Below, one piece after another: positions 1 to 6,236 of a stretch of 9,490 bases of DNA. Both the position numbers and the translations under genes were made by a program. The stretch's first letter is position 1, and every line of letters begins with the position of its first letter. Under the pieces are notes generated by a model, which saw only the letters and a program-made list of their open reading frames with translations, searched no databases and was not told the DNA's origin. This DNA comes from Acidobacteriota bacterium (GTDB lineage: Bacteria; Actinomycetota; Acidimicrobiia; Acidimicrobiales; UBA8190): NCBI GenBank assembly GCA_028872975.1, contig JAGWNV010000078.1, forward strand, positions 1-9,490, in the 5' to 3' direction.

Positions 1-719
1 GGGCCGTCGTCGGTCACGGCGATGGTGTGCTCGAAGTGGGCCGAGAGGCGGCCGTCGGCGGTCACCACGCTCCAGCCGTCCTCGAGGAGCCGGGTGGCGG
101 GGCCCCCGGCGTTGACCATGGGCTCGACGGCGAAGACCATGCCGGGCTTGAGCACCGGCCCCCCCGTCCCCGGCCAGTAATTGGGGACCTGGGGCTCCTC
201 GTGCATGGCGGTCCCGATGGCATGGCCCACGTACTCCCGGACCACCGAGAAGCCGGCCGCCTCGGCCACCTCCTGGACGGCCCGGCCCACCTCGTGGAGC
301 CGGCGCCCGGCCCGGAGCTGGTCGATCCCCGCCCACAGGCTCCGCTCGGTCACCTCGATGAGCCGGCGGGCCTCGGCGGTGGCCTCCCCCACGGCCATGG
401 TGAAGGCGGCGTCGCCGTGGTAGCCCTCGACGATGGCCCCGCAGTCCACCGAGATGATGTCGCCCTCGGCCAGCACGTAGGGCCCGGGGATGCCGTGGAC
501 GATCATGTCGTTGGGGGAGGTGCAGATCACCGCCGGGAACCCCCGGTAGTTGAGGAAGTTCGACCGGGCCCCGCGCCGGTCGAGGACGTCCCGGGCCACG
601 GCGTCGAGCTCGGCCGTCGTCACCCCGGGCTTGGCCGCCTCCCTGGTGGCCTCGTGCATCTCGGCCACCACCTTGCCGGCCCGGCGCATCTTCGAGATCT
701 CCTCGGCCGTCCGCCTCAC
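1..719 (-). CDS. map: Type I methionine aminopeptidase (3' end cut by window)
   Basis: Removes the initiator methionine from nascent proteins as they leave the ribosome; a two-metal cytosolic hydrolase. The 239 visible residues contain all five metal ligands: Asp92 (in SVDCG), Asp103 (in HGDAA), His166 (in YVGHAIG), Glu199 (in FAVEPM) and Glu230 (in FEHT). Each is shifted by exactly five from the E. coli ligands 97, 108, 171, 204 and 235. The substrate-side His75 sits in VHGIP. The frame stays open to the window edge after TDDG, so roughly the last 15-25 residues are missing. The start is GTG at 719-717, overlapping the adk stop as GTGA. A GGAGG lies 5 bases upstream inside adk, and the protein then begins VRRTAEEISKMRRAG, the usual family N-terminus without the zinc-finger extension of some actinobacterial paralogues. 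Identification is secure; only the C-terminus is unseen. Confidence 0.97.
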   Translation of the reverse strand, partial: MRRTAEEISKMRRAGKVVAEMHEATREAAKPGVTTAELDAVARDVLDRRGARSNFLNYRGFPAVICTSPNDMIVHGIPGPYVLAEGDIISVDCGAIVEGYHGDAAFTMAVGEATAEARRLIEVTERSLWAGIDQLRAGRRLHEVGRAVQEVAEAAGFSVVREYVGHAIGTAMHEEPQVPNYWPGTGGPVLKPGMVFAVEPMVNAGGPATRLLEDGWSVVTADGRLSAHFEHTIAVTDDG

Positions 720-1393
720 CGGTGCCTCCCCCAGCGCTGGCGGCGGTCCTCTGTGGCCCGGATGATCCGGCGCAGGACGGTGTCGGGGGCCCCCACCCCG
801 TTCACCTTGGTGAGCTGGCCCCGCTTCTCGTAGAAGTCGATGAGGGGGGCGGTCTGGCGCTCGTAGAGCTCGAGGCGGCGCCGGATGGCCTCCTCCTTGT
901 CGTCGTCGCGCTGGACCACCTCGCCGCCGCAGACGTCGCAGGTCCAGTTGACCCGGGGCGGGGCGGCCACCGAGTAGTTGGCCCCGCAGTCCACGCAGAC
1001 CCGCCGGGCGGCCAGGCGGCGGAGCACCTGGGAGGTGGGCACCTCGATGTCGACGGCGAGGTCGATGTCGCCGGGGTTCAGGAGGGCGGCGACCATCTCG
1101 GCCTGGTGGGTGGTGCGGGGGCAGCCGTCGAGGATGAACCCCCGGGCCCTGGCGTCGGGCTCGGCCAGTCGCTCGGCCACCATCTCCATGATGAGGTCGT
1201 CGCCCAGCAGCTCGCCCGAGTCCATGACCTCCTTCACCTTGACGCCGAGGTCGGAGCCGCTCTTCACGGCCCCGCGCAGCATGTCGCCGGTGGAGATGTG
1301 CGGGACGACGTAGTGGTGCGACAGCCGCACACACTGCGTCCCTTTGCCGGCGCCCTGCTTGCCGAGCACCACGAGCCTGACCCCTGGGACCAC
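716..1393 (-). CDS. adk: Adenylate kinase, zinc-LID type
   Basis: Catalyses ATP + AMP = 2 ADP in the cytosol. The 225-residue product has a P-loop at 11-19 (GKQGAGKGT), the AMP-binding segment STGDMLR at 34-40, the GFILDGCPRT motif at 85-94 (Asp89, Arg93), and a LID from about 130 to 165. The LID carries Cys133, Cys136, Cys152 and Cys155 in two CXXC pairs, the zinc-binding form usual in Gram-positives. RRRLELY at 171-177 supplies the distal arginines. Two changes from consensus are visible: KQ where most homologues have PP or AP in the P-loop, and Cys91 where Phe is usual. The start is GTG at 1393-1391, 5 bases after the secY stop. It leaves four residues before the first beta strand (VRLVVLG); later GTGs would cut that strand. 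No good ribosome binding site precedes it, so coupling to secY translation is likely. It overlaps map by 4 bases. Confidence 0.97.
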   Translation of the reverse strand: MVPGVRLVVLGKQGAGKGTQCVRLSHHYVVPHISTGDMLRGAVKSGSDLGVKVKEVMDSGELLGDDLIMEMVAERLAEPDARARGFILDGCPRTTHQAEMVAALLNPGDIDLAVDIEVPTSQVLRRLAARRVCVDCGANYSVAAPPRVNWTCDVCGGEVVQRDDDKEEAIRRRLELYERQTAPLIDFYEKRGQLTKVNGVGAPDTVLRRIIRATEDRRQRWGRHR

Positions 1394-1398
1394 GCGCG

Positions 1399-2691
1399 CT
1401 ACTTCAGGAAGCCCTCGTAGTTCCGCATCATCAGCTGGCTGTCGATCTGCTTCATGGTCTCGAGGGAGACCCCGACGGCGATGAGCAGCGTGGTCCCGTA
1501 GAACGGGTAGCCGGTGAGGTGCCACAGCGCCAGGAGCAGCGAGGGCACCACGGCCACCACGGCGAGGTAGAACCCGCCCGGGAGCGTGATGCGGTTGAGG
1601 ATGCGGGAGAGGTACTTCTCCGTGGGCGGTCCGGGCCGGATGCCCGGGATGTAGCCGCCCTGCTTTCGGATGATGTCGGCCTGCTGGTGGGGGTCGAAGG
1701 CCACGTAGACGTAGAAGAAGGTGAAGGCGAAGATGAGGAGCCCGTAGGTGACCACGTAGACCAGGCTCGTCGGCGTGATGTGGTTGTTCACGAAGGTCCG
1801 GAACGCGGTGGAGGGGATGATGTTGGCCAGCAGCACCGGGATGTACAGGAGCGAACTGGCGAAGATGATGGGGATGACGCCGGACTGGTTGACCTTCAGG
1901 GGGATGTAGGTCGACGACCCCCCGTACATGCGCCGGCCCACCACCCGCTTGGCGAAGGTGACCGGGATGCGGCGTTGGCCCTGCTCCATGAAGACGATGA
2001 TCGCCAGAAGGACGACGGTGAGGCCCACCATCACCCCGAACTTGAGCCGGCCCCCCTCGTCGAGCACGGCCGTGTAGCCGGCAGGGATCCCGGCCACCAC
2101 GTTGGCGAAGATGAGGATGGACATGCCGTTGCCCACCCCCCGCTGGGTGATGAGCTCGCCCAGCCACATGACGAAGGCGGTCCCGGCGGTGAGGGTGAGG
2201 ACGATGAAGCCCGCCCGCCACAGGGTGAAGTTGGGGATGAGGTCGACGTTGGTGTTGCTGCCGAGGAGCCCGGCCGCCCCGGAGTGGAAGACGTAGACGA
2301 GGCCCGAGGACTGGAGGAGGGCCAGGCCGATGGTGAGGTACCGGGTGGTCTGGGTGAGCTTCTTCTGGCCCACCGCCCCCTGGTCCCGCCACTCCTCGAG
2401 CTTGGGGATCACCGTCGAGAGGAGCTGGATGATGATCGAGCTCGTGATGTAGGGCATGATCCCGAGGCCGAAGACGGCCATGCGCAGGAGGCCGCCGCCC
2501 GAGAAGAGGTTCAGGAAGCCGAGGATGCCGGCCTGCTTGGCCTGGTTCTCCAGCTGCTGGACCTGGCTGATGGAGATGTAGGGGCAGATGACGTTGGCCC
2601 CGAGCTGGTACAGCCCGATGACGCCCAGGGTGAAGACGACCTTGTTCCGGAGGTCGGGAACCTTGAAGATGTTCTTGAGGCTCGAGAGCAA
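1399..2691 (-). CDS. secY: Preprotein translocase subunit SecY, TTG start
   Basis: Central pore of the SecYEG translocon in the cytoplasmic membrane, which exports unfolded proteins and inserts membrane proteins at the ribosome exit. The 430 residues match the usual length of about 430-440 and show about ten hydrophobic segments. Recognisable parts are the N-terminal LKNIFKVPDLRNK helix, the plug/TM2 region (FSGGGLLRMAVFGLGIMPYI), the TM4-5 segment with WLGELITQRGVGNG, and the cytoplasmic C5 loop GIRPG with Arg352, equivalent to E. coli Arg357, needed for SecA work. The C-terminus MMRNYEGFLK is typical. The start is taken as TTG at 2691-2689: it gives the canonical MLSSLKNIF N-terminus and sits 5 bases after a GGGAGGGA ribosome binding site. 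The alternative GTG at 2706-2704 would place the binding site inside the gene. It follows a 68-base spacer with two hairpins. Confidence 0.97.
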   Translation of the reverse strand: MLSSLKNIFKVPDLRNKVVFTLGVIGLYQLGANVICPYISISQVQQLENQAKQAGILGFLNLFSGGGLLRMAVFGLGIMPYITSSIIIQLLSTVIPKLEEWRDQGAVGQKKLTQTTRYLTIGLALLQSSGLVYVFHSGAAGLLGSNTNVDLIPNFTLWRAGFIVLTLTAGTAFVMWLGELITQRGVGNGMSILIFANVVAGIPAGYTAVLDEGGRLKFGVMVGLTVVLLAIIVFMEQGQRRIPVTFAKRVVGRRMYGGSSTYIPLKVNQSGVIPIIFASSLLYIPVLLANIIPSTAFRTFVNNHITPTSLVYVVTYGLLIFAFTFFYVYVAFDPHQQADIIRKQGGYIPGIRPGPPTEKYLSRILNRITLPGGFYLAVVAVVPSLLLALWHLTGYPFYGTTLLIAVGVSLETMKQIDSQLMMRNYEGFLK

Positions 2692-2696
2692 CGCCG

Positions 2697-2704
2697 TCCC
2701 TCCC
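2697..2704 (-). promoter_or_regulatory. secY ribosome binding site deciding a TTG start
   Basis: The transcript reads GGGAGGGA here, followed by five bases and then TTG. This purine run is the strongest Shine-Dalgarno match in the spacer, and its spacing supports the TTG at 2691-2689. The base just before it belongs to an upstream GTG that cannot use this site. The second spacer hairpin (2706-2727) ends one base upstream of it. Confidence 0.75.
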
Positions 2705-2705
2705 A

Positions 2706-2727
2706 CGTGCTCCGGCCTGCGAGCACG
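2706..2727 (-). promoter_or_regulatory. Inverted repeat just upstream of the secY ribosome binding site
   Basis: On the transcript strand CGTGCTC is followed by an 8-base loop and GAGCACG, a perfect 7-bp stem. It lies between the first spacer hairpin and the secY Shine-Dalgarno sequence, ending one base before the latter. There is no U run after it, so it is not a standard terminator. It may influence ribosome access to secY or mark an RNA processing point; this role is inference, and GC-rich DNA makes chance stems common. Confidence 0.45.
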
Positions 2728-2734
2728 GCGACCG

Positions 2735-2753
2735 GTCTCCGGGGGCCGGAGAC
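2735..2753 (-). promoter_or_regulatory. Inverted repeat after the rplO stop
   Basis: On the transcript strand GTCTCCGG, a CCC loop and CCGGAGAC form a perfect 8-bp stem that begins 6 bases after the rplO stop codon. The bases after it are CGGTCG, with no U tract, so it does not look like a full intrinsic terminator. It could act as a partial terminator, a 3' stability element for the upstream ribosomal mRNA, or a processing signal separating the ribosomal genes from secY-adk-map. The structure is visible; the function is inference. Confidence 0.5.
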
Positions 2754-2759
2754 GAAAGG

Positions 2760-3248
2760 CTAGCGGTTGGTGAGCGCGTTCCCCCGCGCCGGGGGCCGGC
2801 CGTGGCCGAAGGGCAGGTCGAGGACCTCGACCGTCCCCCCCGCACCCTCGATGGCCGCTCGAGCAGACGCGGAGAGCGCGTGGACCTTGACGTGCAGCGC
2901 CCGGTGGACCTCGCCGCGGCCCAGCACCTTCACGAGGGCCCCCTTGCGGACGAGACCCGCCTGGCGGAGCACCTCGGGGTCGACATCGTCGCCGGCCAGG
3001 GCGTCGAGGGTGTCGAGGTTGACCGCCGCGTAGGACACCCGGAAGGGGTTGCGGAACCCCTTCAGCTTGGGGATGCGCTGGGCCAGGGGGAGCTGGCCGC
3101 CCTCGAAGCCGACGGGCACGGTGTCCCGGGCTCCCTGGCCCTTGGTCCCCCGGCCGGCGGTCTTGCCGCCCTTGCCGGCGATGCCGCGGCCCACCCGCCG
3201 CCGGCCGCGATGGGCGCCCGCCGGTGGCTGGAGGTCGTGGATCTTCAT
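2760..3248 (-). CDS. rplO: 50S ribosomal protein L15
   Basis: A late-assembly large-subunit protein that threads a long basic N-terminal arm into 23S rRNA. The 162 residues start MKIHDLQPPAGAHRGRRRVG, followed by the glycine-rich, basic stretch at 15-41 with GKGGKTAGRGTKGQGAR, the family hallmark. The globular part has GFEGGQLPLAQRIPKLKGF, and the family's C-terminal strand ends at about TVEVLD (139-144). About 18 further residues follow (LPFGHGRPPARGNALTNR), a short basic tail beyond the usual end of a roughly 146-residue protein. ATG at 3248-3246 overlaps the rpmD stop as ATGA, and AAGGAG lies a few bases upstream within rpmD. A 68-base spacer follows before secY, the largest gap in the window. 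Confidence 0.97.
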   Translation of the reverse strand: MKIHDLQPPAGAHRGRRRVGRGIAGKGGKTAGRGTKGQGARDTVPVGFEGGQLPLAQRIPKLKGFRNPFRVSYAAVNLDTLDALAGDDVDPEVLRQAGLVRKGALVKVLGRGEVHRALHVKVHALSASARAAIEGAGGTVEVLDLPFGHGRPPARGNALTNR

Positions 3249-3565
3249 GGCCGCTCCTTCGTCCCCGCCGCGCCCCCGCGGTGCTCGGCGACACGGTGCT
3301 CGGCGCGGACCTTCTCGTTCTTGGCCCGGGCCTCCTCGGCCTCCTCGGCCGTGGCCGGGGAGAGCTCGACGAGATGCGGGACGCGCGCCAGCATGCCCCG
3401 GATCTCGGGCCGGTCGGGCAGCACCCGGGACCGGCCCACGCCCCGCAGGCCGAGGGCCCGCAGGGTGCCCCGGTGCTTGGGCTTGGCGCTGATGGCAGAG
3501 CGCACCTGGGTGACCCGGATGGCCCCGGCGGGGGCCTCGGCGGTGCTGCGACGGGCCGGGGTCAC
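3245..3565 (-). CDS. rpmD: 50S ribosomal protein L30, with extensions at both ends
   Basis: A small large-subunit protein. The family core is residues 15-69: AIRVTQVRSAIS opens the first strand and is followed by KHRGTLRALGLRGVGRSRVLPD, then the RGMLARVPHLVEL end. Bacterial L30 is normally about 60 residues; this one has 106. About 14 residues precede the core (TPARRSTAEAPAG), and 37 follow it as a charged, Glu/Ala/Arg-rich segment likely to be helical (EEAEEARAKNEKVRAEHR). The start is GTG at 3565-3563, overlapping the rpsE stop as GTGA, with GAGGTG 5 bases upstream. There is no ATG or GTG closer to the core with a better site, so the N-terminal extension is probably real. The gene overlaps rplO by 4 bases. 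Identity is clear from the core and its place between rpsE and rplO. Confidence 0.93.
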   Translation of the reverse strand: MTPARRSTAEAPAGAIRVTQVRSAISAKPKHRGTLRALGLRGVGRSRVLPDRPEIRGMLARVPHLVELSPATAEEAEEARAKNEKVRAEHRVAEHRGGAAGTKERP

Positions 3566-4116
3566 GAGCCCACCTCGTGGAACAGGTCGGCGGCCCGCTG
3601 GCGCTCCCGGTAGGCCCGCAGCACCCCGCGGGGGACGAGCTCGTCGACGGGCCGGCCCCTGAGGCGGGCCACGTCCTCGGGACGGCGCAGGGCCTGGAGC
3701 CCGGCGATGGTGGCATGGGCCACGTTGATCCCGTTGGAGGACCCGAGGGACTTGCAGAGGATGTCGTGGATGCCGGCCATCTCGAGGATGGCGCGGGCCG
3801 CCCCGCCGGCGATCACGCCGGTGCCGGGGGCGGCGGGCTTCAGCATGACCCGGCCGGCTCCGGCTTCCCCGATGATGGGATGGGTGATGGTCGAGCCGGC
3901 CAGGGGCACGTCGAACATGTTCTTGCGCGCCTCCTCGATGCCCTTCTGCACGGCCAGGCCCGCCTCCTTGGCCTTGCCGTAGCCGAGGCCGACCCGGCCG
4001 TTGCCGTCGCCGACCACCATGAGGGCGGTGAAGGAGAACCGCCGGCCGCCCTTCACCACCTTGGCCACCCGGTTGACCCGGATGGTCCGCTCCTCGAACT
4101 GCCCGTCGAGCACCAT
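3562..4116 (-). CDS. rpsE: 30S ribosomal protein S5
   Basis: Small-subunit protein near the mRNA entry site that affects decoding accuracy and contacts S4 and S8. The 184 residues have the N-terminal double-stranded-RNA-binding-like domain (FEERTIRVNRVAKVVKGG onward, about 7-75). The loop KVVKGGRR at 19-26 is the region where spectinomycin-resistance changes occur in other bacteria. The C-terminal domain contains ITHPIIGEAGAGRVMLKPA, then GTGVIAGGAARAILEMAGI and the SLGSSNGINVAHAT signature. The length is a little above the E. coli protein, with a short basic tail. ATG at 4116-4114 shares its first base with the rplR stop (TGATG), and a GGAG precedes it by about 7 bases. The downstream rpmD overlaps by 4 bases. 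Confidence 0.98.
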   Translation of the reverse strand: MVLDGQFEERTIRVNRVAKVVKGGRRFSFTALMVVGDGNGRVGLGYGKAKEAGLAVQKGIEEARKNMFDVPLAGSTITHPIIGEAGAGRVMLKPAAPGTGVIAGGAARAILEMAGIHDILCKSLGSSNGINVAHATIAGLQALRRPEDVARLRGRPVDELVPRGVLRAYRERQRAADLFHEVGS

Positions 4117-4481
4117 CAGAACTCCAGTCCTGCCTGGCGGGCGGCATCGGCCAGGGCGGCCACCCGCCCGTGGTACCGGTTGCCCCCGCGGTCGAACACG
4201 ACGGCCGACACCCCGGCGGCCTTGGCCCGCTCGGCCACGAGCCGGCCCACCGACTCGGCGGCCGACACGTTCCCGCCCGGGGCGGCCCGCAGGTCGGCCT
4301 CGACGGTGGTGGCCTGGGCCAGGGTGCGCCCGGTGGTGTCGTCGATGACCTGGGCCGAGATGTGGCGTGCCGAGCGGAACACGGCCAGCCTGGGCCGCTC
4401 GGGGGTGCCCACGATGTGCTTGCGGACCCGGGCGTGGCGCCGGATCCGGAGGTTGCGCTTCTTCGCAGAGGTGATCGTCAT
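4116..4481 (-). CDS. rplR: 50S ribosomal protein L18
   Basis: Binds 5S rRNA together with L5 in the central protuberance. The 121 residues begin with a basic arm (KKRNLRIRRHARVRKHI) that reaches 5S rRNA, then GTPERPRLAVFRSARHISAQVIDD at about 25-48, and end in the classic FDRGGNRYHGRVAALADAAR followed by GLEF. This is the standard length for the family. ATG at 4481-4479 lies one base after the rplF stop (TGAGATG). The Shine-Dalgarno sequence is weak, so reinitiation after rplF is likely. The stop overlaps the rpsE start by one base. Nothing unusual is seen. Confidence 0.98.
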   Translation of the reverse strand: MTITSAKKRNLRIRRHARVRKHIVGTPERPRLAVFRSARHISAQVIDDTTGRTLAQATTVEADLRAAPGGNVSAAESVGRLVAERAKAAGVSAVVFDRGGNRYHGRVAALADAARQAGLEF

Positions 4482-4482
4482 C

Positions 4483-5022
4483 TCACTTGGCCGCCTTGCC
4501 GGCCTTGCGCAGGACGCGCTCGCCGGCGTAGCGCACGCCCTTGCCCTTGTAGGGCTCGGGCTTGCGGATCTTGCGGATGTCGGCCGCCACCTGGCCCACC
4601 TTCTCCTTGTCGATGCCCTTCACCACGATGCGGGTGGGGACGGGCACCTCGAAGGTCACCCCGTCGGGGGCGTCCACGGTGACCGGGTGGGAGAAGCCGA
4701 GGGCGAGCTCGAGGGCGCCCGGTCCCCGGGCCTGGGCCCGGTAGCCGACGCCCACGATCTCGAGCTCCTTCGTGAACCCTGCCGTGACGCCGGTGACCAT
4801 GTTGGCCAAGAGCGACCGGGTGAGGCCGTGCAGGGCCCGGTTGTGGCGCTCGTCGTCGGGCCGCTCCACGAGGAGGGTCGTGTCCTCCTGGCGGACACTG
4901 ATGGCGCCGGGCAGCCGGCGTGACAGGGTGCCCTGAGGGCCGGTCACGGTGACGGTGCGGTCGGCGACGGCCACGGTGACCCCGCTCGGGACGGCGATGG
5001 GGGACCTGCCGATGCGCGACAT
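4483..5022 (-). CDS. rplF: 50S ribosomal protein L6
   Basis: Large-subunit protein at the base of the L7/L12 stalk near the sarcin-ricin loop, important for factor binding and late assembly. The 179 residues match the family length. The N-terminus MSRIGRSPIAVPSGVTV and VTVTGPQGTLSR identify the first repeat; the second carries VGVGYRAQ and LGFSHPV. The end has the PEPYKGKGVRYAGE signature (about 155-168) and a lysine-rich tail. ATG at 5022-5020 is preceded by GGAGGTGGGG at suitable spacing, in a 33-base gap after rpsH, the second-largest gap in the operon. The strong site suggests independent initiation rather than coupling. Confidence 0.98.
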   Translation of the reverse strand: MSRIGRSPIAVPSGVTVAVADRTVTVTGPQGTLSRRLPGAISVRQEDTTLLVERPDDERHNRALHGLTRSLLANMVTGVTAGFTKELEIVGVGYRAQARGPGALELALGFSHPVTVDAPDGVTFEVPVPTRIVVKGIDKEKVGQVAADIRKIRKPEPYKGKGVRYAGERVLRKAGKAAK

Positions 5023-5055
5023 CAGCGCCCCACCTCCCCGGCGGTCACGGGCAGC

Positions 5056-5460
5056 TCACCAGACATAACAGAGCACCTCCCCGCCCACGCGGCGCTTGCG
5101 GGCCTCGCGGTCGGTCATGAGCCCGTGGCTCGTGGACAGCACCGCCACGCCCATCCCGCCGAGGACGCGCGGCATCCGGTCGGCCTGGGCGTAGATGCGG
5201 AGCCCGGGCTTCGAGATCCGTTGGATCCCGGCGATGGTCCGGGACCGCTCCGGGGAGTACTTGAGGGTGATCTCGAGGACGTTGCCGGGGTGGCTCGGGG
5301 CCGGGGACACCTGGAACCCTTCGATGTAGCCCTCGCGCTCGAGGATCCGGGCCAGGCTCTCCTTAAGCTTGGAGCTCGGCATCTTCACGGTGTCGTGCAT
5401 GGCCGTGTTGGCGTTCCGGATGCGGGTGAGCATGTCGGCGATGGGGTCGGTCATGGTCAT
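5056..5460 (-). CDS. rpsH: 30S ribosomal protein S8
   Basis: Primary 16S rRNA-binding protein of the small subunit; in E. coli it also represses its own operon by binding spc mRNA. The 134 residues begin MTMTDPIADMLTRIRNAN and end with STSHGLMTDREARKRRVGGE then VLCYVW, the family C-terminus that makes the main rRNA contacts. PRVLGGMGVAVLS is also typical. Two ATGs in frame, at 5460 and 5454, could serve as start; the first is chosen by convention and its spacing to GAGGGG, but the second (MTDPIADML) is equally canonical. The gene lies 13 bases after rpsN and 33 before rplF. An operator for autoregulation is not recognisable by eye. Confidence 0.98.
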   Translation of the reverse strand: MTMTDPIADMLTRIRNANTAMHDTVKMPSSKLKESLARILEREGYIEGFQVSPAPSHPGNVLEITLKYSPERSRTIAGIQRISKPGLRIYAQADRMPRVLGGMGVAVLSTSHGLMTDREARKRRVGGEVLCYVW

Positions 5461-5473
5461 GCGCGCGCCCCCC

Positions 5474-5659
5474 TCACCAGCTCGCCTTCGTGACGCCGGG
5501 GATCTCCCCGGCGTGGACCAGCTCCCGGAGGCAGATCCGGCACAGCCCGAATTTGCGGTAGACGGCCTTGGGCCGGCCGCACCGGCGGCACCGGGTGTAG
5601 CCCCGGACCTTGAACTTGGGTGTGCGCTGCTGCTTCTCGATCAGTGCCTTCTTGGCCAT
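5474..5659 (-). CDS. rpsN: 30S ribosomal protein S14, short zinc-binding type (type Z)
   Basis: Small-subunit head protein. The 61 residues start MAKKALIEKQQRTPKF and carry four cysteines at 24, 27, 40 and 43 in two CXXC pairs 12 residues apart, the zinc ribbon of the C+ form. The end is GEIPGVTKASW, standard for this type. A longer in-frame read-through upstream (to about 5713) would lie inside rplE and lacks homology, so ATG at 5659-5657 is the start. It follows the rplE stop by 4 bases. AGGAG lies about 12 bases upstream within rplE, slightly far, so coupling is likely. A zinc-free paralogue (C- form), often under Zur control in actinobacteria, is not in this window. Confidence 0.98.
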   Translation of the reverse strand: MAKKALIEKQQRTPKFKVRGYTRCRRCGRPKAVYRKFGLCRICLRELVHAGEIPGVTKASW

Positions 5660-5663
5660 GGTG

Positions 5664-6236
5664 CTAGACGCTCTCCTGCCTGAACGGGAACCCGAAGGCG
5701 GCGAGGAAGGCACGTCCCTCCTCGTTGGTCCGGGCGGTGGTGCAGATCGTGATGTCCATGCCTCGGGTGGTGTCGATGCGGTCGTAGTCGATCTCGGGGA
5801 AGATCAGCTGCTCGTTGACGCCGAAGGTGTAGTTGCCCCGGCCGTCGAAGGAGTTGGGCGGCAGCCCCCGGAAGTCCCGGATGCGGGGGATGGCGAGGGC
5901 GATGAGCCGGTCGAGGAACTCCCAGGCCCTGTCGCCCCGCATGGTGACCTTGGCGCCGATGGCCATCCCCTCGCGGAGCTTGAAGCTGGCGATCGACTTC
6001 CGGGCCCGGGTCACCGCCGGCTTCTGGCCGGTGATCACCTCGAGGTCCCGGACGGCTCCCTCGAGCAGCGAGGCTTGTTGGGTGGCCTTCCCCACGCCCA
6101 TGTTCACCACGATCTTCTCGAGGCGGGGGACCTCCATGATATTGGCGAGCCCCAGGGCGTCTTTGATCTGGGCCCGCAGGACCGTGTCGTAGCGCTCCTT
6201 GAGCCGGGGGCGGGCGGTGGTGGTGGTGGTGGTCAC
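5664..6236 (-). CDS. rplE: 50S ribosomal protein L5
   Basis: Binds 5S rRNA and forms the B1 bridge to S13 and the P-site tRNA contact. The 190 residues include RLKERYDTVLRAQIKDALG, VPRLEKIVVNMGVGKA (about 37-52), the TGQKPAVTRARKSIASFKLR core, GDRAWEFLDRL and GRGNYTFGVNEQLIFPEIDYD. All are diagnostic of the family. The start is GTG at 6236-6234, overlapping the rplX stop as GTGA, with GGAGGTGA 4-6 bases upstream, an excellent site. The first residues after the start are six threonines encoded by six ACC codons, a low-complexity feature outside the conserved fold. The rest is normal in length. rpsN follows after 4 bases. Confidence 0.98.
   Translation of the reverse strand: MTTTTTTARPRLKERYDTVLRAQIKDALGLANIMEVPRLEKIVVNMGVGKATQQASLLEGAVRDLEVITGQKPAVTRARKSIASFKLREGMAIGAKVTMRGDRAWEFLDRLIALAIPRIRDFRGLPPNSFDGRGNYTFGVNEQLIFPEIDYDRIDTTRGMDITICTTARTNEEGRAFLAAFGFPFRQESV
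6216..6233. repeat. Six-copy GGT trinucleotide repeat in the start of rplE
   Basis: Six perfect GGT copies on the plus strand (ACC on the coding strand) encode six threonines directly after the rplE start codon. The repeat touches the rplX stop/rplE start overlap. Such runs can slip in replication, and a change by whole codons would only alter the length of the poly-threonine leader. Confidence 0.85.

Noticed and set aside
2692..2759. A rho-independent terminator between rplO and secY.
   Set aside because: Hairpins are present but neither is followed by a T run on the transcript strand. They are recorded as inverted repeats only.
1519..2763. A plus-strand open frame of about 410 codons opposite secY.
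   Set aside because: Low-complexity Glu/Asp/Val/Gly/His product typical of the reverse complement of a membrane-protein gene.
716..2845. A minus-strand frame joining a long Arg/Pro/His-rich stretch to adenylate kinase, as if a fusion protein.
   Set aside because: The upstream half overlaps secY in another frame. The adk GTG start just after the secY stop explains the real gene.
1399..3294. A minus-strand frame that would extend SecY at the N-terminus by about 200 residues.
   Set aside because: The extension overlaps rplO in another frame; the TTG with its ribosome binding site gives the standard SecY start.
3577..4923. A plus-strand open frame of about 450 codons across rpsE, rplR and rplF.
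   Set aside because: Same antisense shadow effect; His/Gly/Asp/Leu-rich sequence with no recognisable domain.
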